Assembly: GCA_016178705.1 (NCBI GenBank)
Contig: JACOST010000024.1
Location: forward strand, 1 to 64,000
Direction of reading: 5' to 3'
Source: Deltaproteobacteria bacterium
GTDB taxonomy: Bacteria; Desulfobacterota; Binatia; HRBIN30; JACQVA1
Length of the DNA stretch: 64,000 nt
Numbering within the stretch: the stretch's first letter is position 1; every line of letters begins with the position of its first letter. Positions 41,887 to 48,885 of the stretch are shown here, piece by piece. Under the pieces are notes generated by a model. It had not been told where the DNA came from, made no database searches, and saw nothing but the letters and a program-made list of their open reading frames with translations. The position numbers and the translations under genes were made by a program.

Positions 41887-42669
41887 TCAACTTGCGGCAG
41901 GGAACGCCGCAAACACCGCCAGCGTAAGCGTGAGCGTGATGTCAGCACTGGCGCGCACGGAAGCCTCGGTGAGTCCGTCGAGCCAACCGTGCAGCCCGAC
42001 TCGAATTCCCACGATTGCCGCCCCGACGACGACCCCAACCAAAATCCCGACGGCCTGCGATAGCGAGAACAGCACGCCGAACGTGATCACGCTGGCCACG
42101 GCGAACTCGCGGAAGCTGACGGCCGGCGCGTACTTCACACGCCGGCCGTCCGTCCGAGCGGCACGCGAGCCATGCACCAACACGACGACGCTCCACGCCG
42201 CCAGCATCGGTGCATACAATAGCGCCGGCAAACGCAAGCGATCCAGCGCCACTAAGCTCCACAATTGCGCCGCAAGCATCCCCAGCATCCCGATGCAGCC
42301 AGGCAGCGTGAGAGCTGGGCCTGCCATCGATTCGAGCCCTCGTTGCCGGTTGCCGCCGACCACTGCTGCGCAGGTGCGCGCGACACCCGCCGCATAGCGT
42401 CCGCCGGTCGCGACCAGCCACACTCCGAGCACTAGCAGCGCACGTGGGAACGCGGGCACAAACTCAACCGCTGCGCGATCGCACAACGCCCAGCACGCAC
42501 CAATGGCCAAGCCGACGATCGGATAGAATAGCGCTGCGGTCCCCTGACGAACGGGAGCCATGACTCCAACTGGCAGCGCGGTCAGCCACGCGATTGCCGC
42601 CAGCAGATCACGCCACGATGGGCGCTCGCCACCGAGCCACCATTCTTCTTCGCGCTCGTCGTCGCTCAC
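41887..42669 (-). CDS. CobS-like membrane protein lacking the conserved aspartates
   Basis: A 260-residue membrane protein that follows the CobS (adenosylcobinamide-GDP ribazoletransferase) pattern. It has AIAWLTALPVGV at the start, LFYPIVGLAIGACWALCD, RGLESMAGPALTLPGCIGML (where CobS has the RALEIM..IGxFG segment), and YAPMLAAWSVVVLVHGSRAAR. The catalytic His-x-Asp-Gly-x-x-Asp motif of CobS is replaced by GGRYAAGVARTCAAVVGG, and the C-terminal LTGD is changed to LDGLTE. It is therefore probably not a working CobS. No other cobalamin gene is nearby. Confidence 0.6.
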   Translation of the reverse strand: MSDDEREEEWWLGGERPSWRDLLAAIAWLTALPVGVMAPVRQGTAALFYPIVGLAIGACWALCDRAAVEFVPAFPRALLVLGVWLVATGGRYAAGVARTCAAVVGGNRQRGLESMAGPALTLPGCIGMLGMLAAQLWSLVALDRLRLPALLYAPMLAAWSVVVLVHGSRAARTDGRRVKYAPAVSFREFAVASVITFGVLFSLSQAVGILVGVVVGAAIVGIRVGLHGWLDGLTEASVRASADITLTLTLAVFAAFPAAS

Positions 42670-42724
42670 GGCGCGAGCGCTTAGCGTAGGGCGATCAACG
42701 CGGCAACTCCCGTTAGTGCTCCCA

Positions 42725-43402
42725 TCACCGCGTGTCGGCGTAAATGCGGCGCAAACGCGCCGGCGAGACGCCGCAGAAGTACAGCAAGCGCAGCCACCAC
42801 ATCAGTACGATGGTGCGGATCACGCCGCCCCTGACCCAGCGCCGCGACGAGGTCACAACCTTCAGCCGGATACAGGCAACGCGGCCGCAGCGCTTCAGCG
42901 TGCGGCTGAAGGCGAGATCCTCCATCAGCGGAATCAATGGAAACCCGCCCAGCTCTTCGAACACACAACGGCGGACGAATATCGCTTGATCACCGGTGGC
43001 GATACGGCTGAGGCGCGAACGCAGATTGATCAGTGCGCCAACGATTCGGAGCAACGGAGTGCTGGGCATCAGCGCGACGTCAAAGCGGCCACCGACGACA
43101 GCGTCGTTCGCGAGCGCCGCTACGACGGCGGCATCGAACCCCGCCGGCAGCAACGTGTCGGCGTGTAGAAACAGCAGCACCTCCCCAGCGGCAACCGCGG
43201 CGCCGGCGTTCATCTGCGCGGCGCGGCCACGCGGCGCGTTCAAGACACGGTCCGCAGCAGCGGCGGCAACGACACCCGTCGCGTCGGTGCTGCCACCATC
43301 GACGACGATGATCTCGCGCACCGCCGGCGCGCGGGCATGCGCCAGCGTTGCCGCAAGGGTAGCTTCTTCGTTCAGCGTCGGGACGACAATCGAGATGTCC
43401 AC
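42725..43402 (-). CDS. TIGR04283-type GT2 glycosyltransferase
   Basis: 225 residues. It begins ISIVVPTLNEEATLAATLAH, with VDGGSTDATGVVA and the highly characteristic PRGRAAQMNAGAAVAAGEVLLFLHADT, then GDQAIFVRRCVFEELGGFPLIPLMEDLAFSRTLKR and VTSSRRWVRGGVIRT. This set of motifs marks the TIGR04283 family, named after proposed arsenosugar biosynthesis although the substrate is rarely proven. No arsenic genes are visible here. Confidence 0.88.
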   Translation of the reverse strand: MDISIVVPTLNEEATLAATLAHARAPAVREIIVVDGGSTDATGVVAAAAADRVLNAPRGRAAQMNAGAAVAAGEVLLFLHADTLLPAGFDAAVVAALANDAVVGGRFDVALMPSTPLLRIVGALINLRSRLSRIATGDQAIFVRRCVFEELGGFPLIPLMEDLAFSRTLKRCGRVACIRLKVVTSSRRWVRGGVIRTIVLMWWLRLLYFCGVSPARLRRIYADTR

Positions 43403-43439
43403 TTGGCGACTGGGCGAAGGGCTCGGAGGACGCGGTCCT

Positions 43440-44372
43440 TCACCGGCACGCGGGTGCGACCTTTTCCGCGAACAGCTCCAAGGTCTCTGGCCGATGAAAA
43501 TCCCCGAACAGCATAGTGAAGAACGTCACGCCTTGTTCGCGGCGTTTGTGAAGCTGGTCGATGACCTGCTGCGGCGTACCGCGGAAGGCGGTCTTCTCGA
43601 GATCGAAGACGCGGCCGAGCGCGCGGGTGGCGAATTCCCACTTCTGCTTGAAGTCGGCGTCGTCTTTGCCGAGCACCACGACGCACTGCTCGGAAACCTC
43701 AATCTCGTTGGGATCGCGCTTGATGGTCGCGCAGTGCTCGCGCAGCACGTCGAGCTTGTGGGGCAATTCGGTGGCGACATTGTTGGGGCAGTTCCAGATG
43801 TCTGCGTGGCGTGCGACGACGCGCAGCAGGCGTTTCTCTCCGGCACCACCAATCAGGATCGGCGGATGCGGCTGCTGCGCCGGCTTCGGATTGTTCGCGG
43901 CATCCGCGACCGCGTAGTACTTGCCCTGAAACGTCGCGCGAGGTTCGCGGAACATCCGCGTGATGATCTCCAGGCCTTCGTCGAGTTGCTCGATGCGCGT
44001 GCGCACTGATGGGAATGGATAGCCGTACGCCCGATACTCTTCATCCATCCAACCGGCGCCGATACCGAAGATCAAGCGGCCGTTGCTGACGGCGTCGAGG
44101 CTCGCCGCCATCTTCGCCAACAAGGCCGGGTTGCGGTAGGAGTTGCACAACACCAGCGTGCCGATTTTCAAGCGTTCGGTGATCGCCGCGGTTGCCGCCA
44201 TCACCGTCCACGCTTCGAGGTGGTCCATGTCCGGCAACCCGCGGCTCCACATATGATCGACGAAGAAGATCGAATCGTAGCCGAGGCGGTCGGCGAGTTG
44301 CGCGCGCTGCCGAATGAGCGGGAACGGAATCCCGACTTGCGGAAAGAACAGCCCGAACTTCATTGCTGGCAT
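43440..44372 (-). CDS. LLM-class F420/flavin-dependent oxidoreductase
   Basis: 310 residues of the luciferase-like TIM barrel. It begins MKFGLFFPQVGIPFPLIRQRAQLADRLGYDSIFFVDHMWS, typical of F420-dependent LLM enzymes. RLKIGTLVLCNSYRNPALLAKMAASLDAVSNGRLIFGIGAGWMDEEY and PHPPILIGGAGEKRLLRVVARHADIWN follow, both family signatures. Substrate unknown. ATG 44372 has a near-perfect Shine-Dalgarno (AGGAGGAG). Confidence 0.88.
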   Translation of the reverse strand: MPAMKFGLFFPQVGIPFPLIRQRAQLADRLGYDSIFFVDHMWSRGLPDMDHLEAWTVMAATAAITERLKIGTLVLCNSYRNPALLAKMAASLDAVSNGRLIFGIGAGWMDEEYRAYGYPFPSVRTRIEQLDEGLEIITRMFREPRATFQGKYYAVADAANNPKPAQQPHPPILIGGAGEKRLLRVVARHADIWNCPNNVATELPHKLDVLREHCATIKRDPNEIEVSEQCVVVLGKDDADFKQKWEFATRALGRVFDLEKTAFRGTPQQVIDQLHKRREQGVTFFTMLFGDFHRPETLELFAEKVAPACR

Positions 44373-44418
44373 CGCACTCCTCCTGTCACGTCACGTGGCC
44401 GGGGACGAGTCGGCGAGA

Positions 44419-44736
44419 TCAGCCCCAGAAGCAACCCCAGCGATCGCTATCGATCTCCTTCAGACAGCCGTCGAGTGAATCGACAAACGGCCCGTGGGCG
44501 TTGCTCTCGTACGCGGTCCACCGTCCGTTCGCACGCTTCCAATAGAGTTGCATCCGCATACCGTTGGCGCGCAACTGCGCGATCGGCATCGAGACCTCGC
44601 GACCGTTCCACTCGCTGACGTAGCGGTGCACGATCGTGACCCCCCACTGGCCGGACTTCTTCACCTCGATGGTGCCGTGTCCCTGCAATCGCGGCTCGAG
44701 CGCACGACGTACGTACGCGGCGGTGAAATCGCCCAT
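44419..44736 (-). CDS. DUF3024-like protein
   Basis: 105 residues. The closing pattern PIAQLRANGMRMQLYWKRANGRWTAYE..SLDGCLKEIDSDRWGCFWG corresponds to the end of DUF3024 proteins (Pro-Ile-Ala..LYW..RW..Y..FWG), whose function is unknown. ATG 44736 is preceded by GGAGCAGG, while the upstream ATG at 44817 has no ribosome site. It lies 46 bp upstream of the LLM oxidoreductase on the same strand. Confidence 0.65.
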   Translation of the reverse strand: MGDFTAAYVRRALEPRLQGHGTIEVKKSGQWGVTIVHRYVSEWNGREVSMPIAQLRANGMRMQLYWKRANGRWTAYESNAHGPFVDSLDGCLKEIDSDRWGCFWG

Positions 44737-44888
44737 GACTGCCTGCTCCCTATCCGATCCGTCGCGCCGCACCGCGGGCGCCGGTTGAAGTTGCGATTGG
44801 GTCAAAGCGTCGCGCATCTAAACAGAATCGTTTTCGCTTGTCGAGAAAAGTTCCGACCGGTCACAGACTCAGTTTCAACAATGCCTCG

Positions 44889-45638
44889 TTACTGCGCGGT
44901 GAACCCGCCGTCAATGACGAAGGCGGCGCCGGTGACGAACGCCGCCTGATCGCTGGCGAGAAACACGGCGGCCGCCGCGACCTCGTCGGCGGTACCAACG
45001 CGGCCGAGCGGCTGCAATGTAGCGAACTGCTGCATCGCCAGGTCACCCGCCGCGCGCGCCATTGGCGTGTCGATCATACCGGGGCAAATGCAGTTCACAC
45101 GAATACCGTGCTGCGCATATTCCACCGCGGCGGTGCGCATGAGTTGGATCACACCACCCTTTGCCGCCGAGTAGCCCGGCGTGCGCGGCAGGCCGACGAG
45201 TCCCAAGACTGAGGCGATGCTGACGATGGCGCCCTGCCCCGCTCGCTGCATCGCCGACAGCGCATATTTCATGGTGAGGAACACACCGCGCAAGTTGACG
45301 GCAATCACATGATCGAAGTCAGCCTCGCTGCAGTCGACGGTCGTCGCACTGCCACCGCCGATACCCGCTGCGGCTACCAGCACATCGAGACGGCCGTGGC
45401 GCGACTCAGTCGCCGCGATCAACGCACGCACTTGCGCGCTGTCGGTGACATCCGTGCGGAGGAAGAACGCGTTGCCATCCGCAGCGGTGATATTCTCCAC
45501 CACCGCTGCTCCATCTGGCTCTCGCACATCGCCGATCACCACCGCCGCACCTTCCGCGGCAAATCGTTCCGCGATTGCACGGCCGATTCCCGACGCCGCA
45601 CCGGTGATCACGGCGACCTTGTTCTGCAGCGCACGCAT
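44889..45638 (-). CDS. Short-chain dehydrogenase/reductase (classical SDR)
   Basis: A 249-residue SDR. AVITGAASGIGRAIAERFAAEGA is the cofactor site, followed by VLVAAAGIGG. A Ser in IVSIASVLG and the catalytic Tyr/Lys in YSAAKGG come next, then RVNCICPGMIDTPM and TGAAFVIDGGFT. Asp at the end of the second strand (VVIGDVRE) favours NAD(H). Substrate unknown. The start at 45638 lies 5 bp after the lumazine synthase stop, so the two are co-transcribed. Confidence 0.87.
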   Translation of the reverse strand: MRALQNKVAVITGAASGIGRAIAERFAAEGAAVVIGDVREPDGAAVVENITAADGNAFFLRTDVTDSAQVRALIAATESRHGRLDVLVAAAGIGGGSATTVDCSEADFDHVIAVNLRGVFLTMKYALSAMQRAGQGAIVSIASVLGLVGLPRTPGYSAAKGGVIQLMRTAAVEYAQHGIRVNCICPGMIDTPMARAAGDLAMQQFATLQPLGRVGTADEVAAAAVFLASDQAAFVTGAAFVIDGGFTAQ

Positions 45639-45643
45639 CGCGC

Positions 45644-46093
45644 TTACGCGACAGCGGCAAGTTTCTCGATGATCGACACGCACGCATCCGCGAGTTCGCG
45701 GCCCTTCGTCGCCATATGCTCGCGGAAGAAATCCTGATGCACGGCGTGCTCGTGGAAATCGTGCGGTGTGAGGACGGCCGAGAGGATGGGAACTTCCGTT
45801 TCGAGCGACGTCTGCATGATCCCTTGCAGGACCGCTTGCGCGACGAACTCGTGGCGATAAACCCCACCGTCGATCACGAAGCCGCTCGCGCACACCGCCG
45901 CGAAGCGGCCGGTCTTGGCGAGCTTCTTGGCCATGAGCGGAATCTCGAGGCTGCCGGGCGTGGAAAAGAACTCGATGCCGGTCTCGTCGTAGCCATGCGT
46001 CGCGAGTTCCGCGACGAACGCCTGCTTGCAGCGGTCGGTAATATCGGTGTGCCAGGTGGCCTGCACGTAGGCGATCTTCTTTTCTGCAGTCAT
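45644..46093 (-). CDS. ribH: 6,7-dimethyl-8-ribityllumazine synthase, type II (RibH2-like)
   Basis: 149 residues. It reads IAYVQATWHTDITDRCKQAFV, GSLEIPLMAKKLAKTGRFAAVCASGFVIDGGVYRHEFVAQAVLQGIMQ, LETEVPILSAVLTPHDFHEH, and HQDFFREHMATKGRE. The His in VYRHEFV is the catalytic base position, and LTPHxFHE is the mark of the decameric RibH2 branch known from Brucella and Mesorhizobium. It condenses a pyrimidinedione with dihydroxybutanone phosphate in riboflavin synthesis. No other rib gene is present. Strong Shine-Dalgarno AAGGAGGAG. Confidence 0.88.
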   Translation of the reverse strand: MTAEKKIAYVQATWHTDITDRCKQAFVAELATHGYDETGIEFFSTPGSLEIPLMAKKLAKTGRFAAVCASGFVIDGGVYRHEFVAQAVLQGIMQTSLETEVPILSAVLTPHDFHEHAVHQDFFREHMATKGRELADACVSIIEKLAAVA

Positions 46094-46368
46094 GGTCTCC
46101 TCCTTTTCCGTTCCTCACGTTCACGCGCGGCCGCAAAGGTGGCGATGCCGGCGAGGTCGAAGCTCTGCTGCTGCCTCGCGTCTGTACGACCCGCGCCGCA
46201 GTGAGTCAACGTGGTGCTTTCACCGCTGCGGTTTCACGGCGGCTGCCTGGACATCCCTCGTGGGGCGCGCTCGTGCCAACTCTCGTAGAACGTCGCGCGA
46301 TTCCCGTTGACAACGGCACAGCGGTCGCGTTTATCCTGGCAGCAGAATTGGTGGGAGGAGCATCGCTC
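46094..46368. promoter_or_regulatory. Divergent intergenic region between ribH and asd
   Basis: About 275 bp separate the two divergent start codons, so promoters for both directions should lie here. An open frame runs through it toward asd but looks non-coding. I see no riboswitch-like FMN element or clear promoter boxes. Confidence 0.4.
46353..46360 (+). promoter_or_regulatory. Ribosome-binding site fixing the asd GTG start
   Basis: GGGAGGAG lies 8 nt before GTG 46369. It supports that start over ATG 46201, which would add 56 residues without domain character. Confidence 0.75.
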
Positions 46369-47448
46369 GTGAAAAAGAAAGTCGCCGTAGTTGGCGCCAC
46401 CGGCATCGCCGGACAACAATTCCTGGTCGCGCTCGATCGGCACCCGTGGTTCGAGGTGGCGGCGCTCGCCGCCTCATCGCGCTCGGCCGGCAAGACGTAC
46501 GCGCAAGCCATCCGCGACCCCGCCACCGGCGCCCGCCGTTGGTGGTGCAACGAGGAACCGCCCGACGCGATGATGCAACTGTCGGTGCAAGACGCCGCCG
46601 AACTGAATCTGAGAGGAATCGATCTCGTCTTCAGCGCCGTCGAGTCCGACGTTGCTCGCGAACTCGAACCGAAGTATGCCGCCACCACGCCGGTGGTGAG
46701 CAACGCCTCGGCGTTCCGCTATCACGACGACGTGCCCATTCTCGTGCCCGGTGTGAACCTCGACCACATCGGGCTGCTCGACTTGCAGCGCCGCCACCAT
46801 GGTTGGAAGGGGTTCATCACGCCGCTGCCGAACTGCACCACCATCGGGATGGTGATCGCGATCAAACCGCTCTACGACGCGTTCGGCATTACACGCTGCT
46901 TCATGACGTCTATGCAAGGGCTGTCGGGTGCCGGCCGTTCGCCCGGCGTGATCGGGCTCGACATCGTCGACAACATCATCCCATATGTTCACGGCGAAGA
47001 AGAAAAGGTGTCGAAGGAGACCGGCAAGATTCTCGGCCGCCTGGTCGAGGGCGGGATCGTGGCCGCGCCGTTCCCGGTCAGCGCCACCTGTACGCGCGCG
47101 GCAGTGATCGAGGGCCACACCGAATCGGTGGTGATCGCGACCGAGCGGCCGTGCAGCGTCGACGCCGCGAAGCAAGTGATGCGGGAGTTCGGTGGCGACT
47201 TCGCGAAGCTTGCTTTGCCGTCGGCGCCGCGCAATTTGATCATCGTCCACGACGATCCCTTTCGGCCGCAGCCGCGGCTGGATCGCGATGTCGATGGCGG
47301 CATGGCCACCAGCGTCGGTCGCGTGCGCGCCGACCACGCCATCGAGAACGGCCTCAAGTTCGTCCTGGTCTCGCACAACACCAAGATGGGCGCAGCCAAG
47401 GGTTCGGTGTTGGTCGCCGAGCACTTGGCTTCCGCCGGTTACGTGTGA
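46369..47448 (+). CDS. asd: Aspartate-semialdehyde dehydrogenase, archaeal/fungal-type
   Basis: 359 residues. KKVAVVGATGIAGQQFLVAL is the NADP fold; LVFSAVESDVARELEPKYA and NASAFRYHDDVPILVPGVN follow. The catalytic Cys is in LPNCTTIGMVIAIKPL, the substrate-binding segment is GLSGAGRSPGV, and the active-site His is within HTESV. The SxxPNCTT form belongs to the archaeal/fungal branch of ASADH. It reduces aspartyl phosphate on the route to lysine, threonine and methionine. GTG start with a good ribosome site. Confidence 0.88.
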   Translation: MKKKVAVVGATGIAGQQFLVALDRHPWFEVAALAASSRSAGKTYAQAIRDPATGARRWWCNEEPPDAMMQLSVQDAAELNLRGIDLVFSAVESDVARELEPKYAATTPVVSNASAFRYHDDVPILVPGVNLDHIGLLDLQRRHHGWKGFITPLPNCTTIGMVIAIKPLYDAFGITRCFMTSMQGLSGAGRSPGVIGLDIVDNIIPYVHGEEEKVSKETGKILGRLVEGGIVAAPFPVSATCTRAAVIEGHTESVVIATERPCSVDAAKQVMREFGGDFAKLALPSAPRNLIIVHDDPFRPQPRLDRDVDGGMATSVGRVRADHAIENGLKFVLVSHNTKMGAAKGSVLVAEHLASAGYV

Positions 47449-47460
47449 GGCCCTGTCCGC

Positions 47461-47465
47461 GGAGG
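47461..47465 (+). promoter_or_regulatory. Ribosome-binding site ahead of a CTG start
   Basis: GGAGG five bases before CTG 47471. No ATG, GTG or TTG in the same frame lies between inside-asd codons and the conserved N-terminus, so the site decides the proposed start. Confidence 0.5.
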
Positions 47466-47470
47466 CTCAC

Positions 47471-48085
47471 CTGACGCGTTCCGAAGACATTCCCGCCGTT
47501 ACGCTGCTGGAAGGCGAGCGGGTGCGCTTGCGCTCGTTTAGCCTGACGGATGTCGAAGCCGTCTTCGCCTACGCCTCCGATCCGGAGATCACGCGCTACG
47601 TCGAGTGGGATCCCCATCGCAACCGGCGCGACAGCGCGCTCTACATCCGCCGCTGCATGGAAGAACGCGACGGGTTGCGCACGTTTGCTGTCGAACTGTG
47701 CGACATCGGGCGCGTCATCGGCGCCATCGACTTGCGCCTGGTCAGTCGACTGTGGCGCGTCGGCGAGATTGGCTACACGATCGCGCGCCCCTATTGGGGA
47801 CAGGGCTTGAATGTCGAAGCCAGTCGCCTGGCCATCAACTATGGCTTCCTGGTGCTGGCGATGCGCCGCATTCAGGCGATCTGCGACGTAGCCAATCGAC
47901 GCTCGTACCGCACGATGGAAAAGCTCGGCATGATTCGCGACATGATTCTGTATCGCGCGCGCTTCGAGCATGGGCGTCCGATCGACCGCTATCGATATTC
48001 GATCCGGCGCCGCGAATGGGAAAACCATTCCCTCTATTGCGCGACGGGCAACGGCGCAGCGGCGGAGTCGATCCCTCAGGGTTGA
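47471..48085 (+). CDS. GNAT acetyltransferase (RimJ/RimL-like), probable CTG start
   Basis: About 204 residues. LLEGERVRLRSFSLTDVEAVFAYASDPEITRYVEWDPH is the standard start of RimJ/RimL-type N-acetyltransferases. IGYTIARPYWGQGLNVEASRLAINYGF is the acetyl-CoA loop, and NRRSYRTMEKLGM is the closing motif. Targets may be a ribosomal protein or a small amine. The only ATG codons upstream in frame lie within asd (47288), with non-domain residues between; CTG 47471 follows GGAGG by five bases. The 3' end overlaps mutY tail to tail by 10 bp. Confidence 0.8.
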   Translation: MTRSEDIPAVTLLEGERVRLRSFSLTDVEAVFAYASDPEITRYVEWDPHRNRRDSALYIRRCMEERDGLRTFAVELCDIGRVIGAIDLRLVSRLWRVGEIGYTIARPYWGQGLNVEASRLAINYGFLVLAMRRIQAICDVANRRSYRTMEKLGMIRDMILYRARFEHGRPIDRYRYSIRRREWENHSLYCATGNGAAAESIPQG

Positions 48086-48780
48086 GTCACCCCAATCCGC
48101 TTCGCACCTTCTTTACAAATCCCTCGCACCGGACAGCGCACGCACTCGGGTTGGCGCGCGCGGCAAATCGTCGCGCCGAGGTCCATGATCGCCTGATTGA
48201 AATCCGCAGCCTTGCCGGCTGGCGTGACCGCTTCGGCCACCAGCCACAAGCGGCGCTGCTGCCGACTCTTCGAGCCGCGGCGAGCAATGCCGAACACGCG
48301 GGCAAGGACGCGGGCAGCGTTGGTGTCGAGAATCGCCGCATCTTTTCCATACGCGATACTGAGCACGGCGCCAGCCGTGTAGCGCCCGATGCCGGGGAGT
48401 TGGCGGATGGTGTCGGCATCGTCGGGCAGGCGGCCGCCGTGCTGTCGCACCACTTGCCGCGCGGTGCGGTGCAGATTGCGTGCGCGGGCGTAGTAGCCGA
48501 GGCCGTCCCAGGCTTCGCGCACTTCGCCGGCGCCGGCATCGGCGAGTTCCTCGAAGTTCGGGTAGCGGCGCAGGAAGCGATGATAGAAGTCGCGCACGCG
48601 ATCCACCTGGGTCTGTTGCAACATGATCTCGGAGACCAGAATGCGATACGGATCACGCGTACGGCGCCACGGCAAATCGCGTCCGGCGCGTTGGTACCAG
48701 CGCAGCAAGCGGCGCTGAAACGCCGCCACTTGTGGGACGGGCAAGCGCACCGATCGCAGCGGCGAGCGCGACGCAGCCAT
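48076..48780 (-). CDS. mutY: A/G-specific adenine glycosylase (MutY), short form
   Basis: 234 residues. It has LPWRRTRDPYRILVSEIMLQQTQVDRV (catalytic Glu), the helix-hairpin-helix LPGIGRYTAGAVLSIAYG, and Asp in ILDTNAARVLARVFG. The iron-sulfur loop is Cys-x6-Cys-x2-Cys-x5-Cys (CRARQPECVRCPVRGIC). It removes adenine mispaired with 8-oxoguanine. The protein stops just after the cluster, so the C-terminal NUDIX-like domain of typical MutY (about 350 residues) that helps read 8-oxoG is absent. ATG 48780 is preferred; the longer frame lacks domain character. Confidence 0.85.
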   Translation of the reverse strand: MAASRSPLRSVRLPVPQVAAFQRRLLRWYQRAGRDLPWRRTRDPYRILVSEIMLQQTQVDRVRDFYHRFLRRYPNFEELADAGAGEVREAWDGLGYYARARNLHRTARQVVRQHGGRLPDDADTIRQLPGIGRYTAGAVLSIAYGKDAAILDTNAARVLARVFGIARRGSKSRQQRRLWLVAEAVTPAGKAADFNQAIMDLGATICRARQPECVRCPVRGICKEGAKRIGVTQP

Positions 48781-48885
48781 GGCGTGTCCTGCTACAAGGA
48801 AGTGCGGTGACAAGAAAGACCACACGTTGCTGTGCGCGATGCGAGGGTTTTCCTCATTGCAAGCCGGTGCTAGAAGCCGCCCCAC

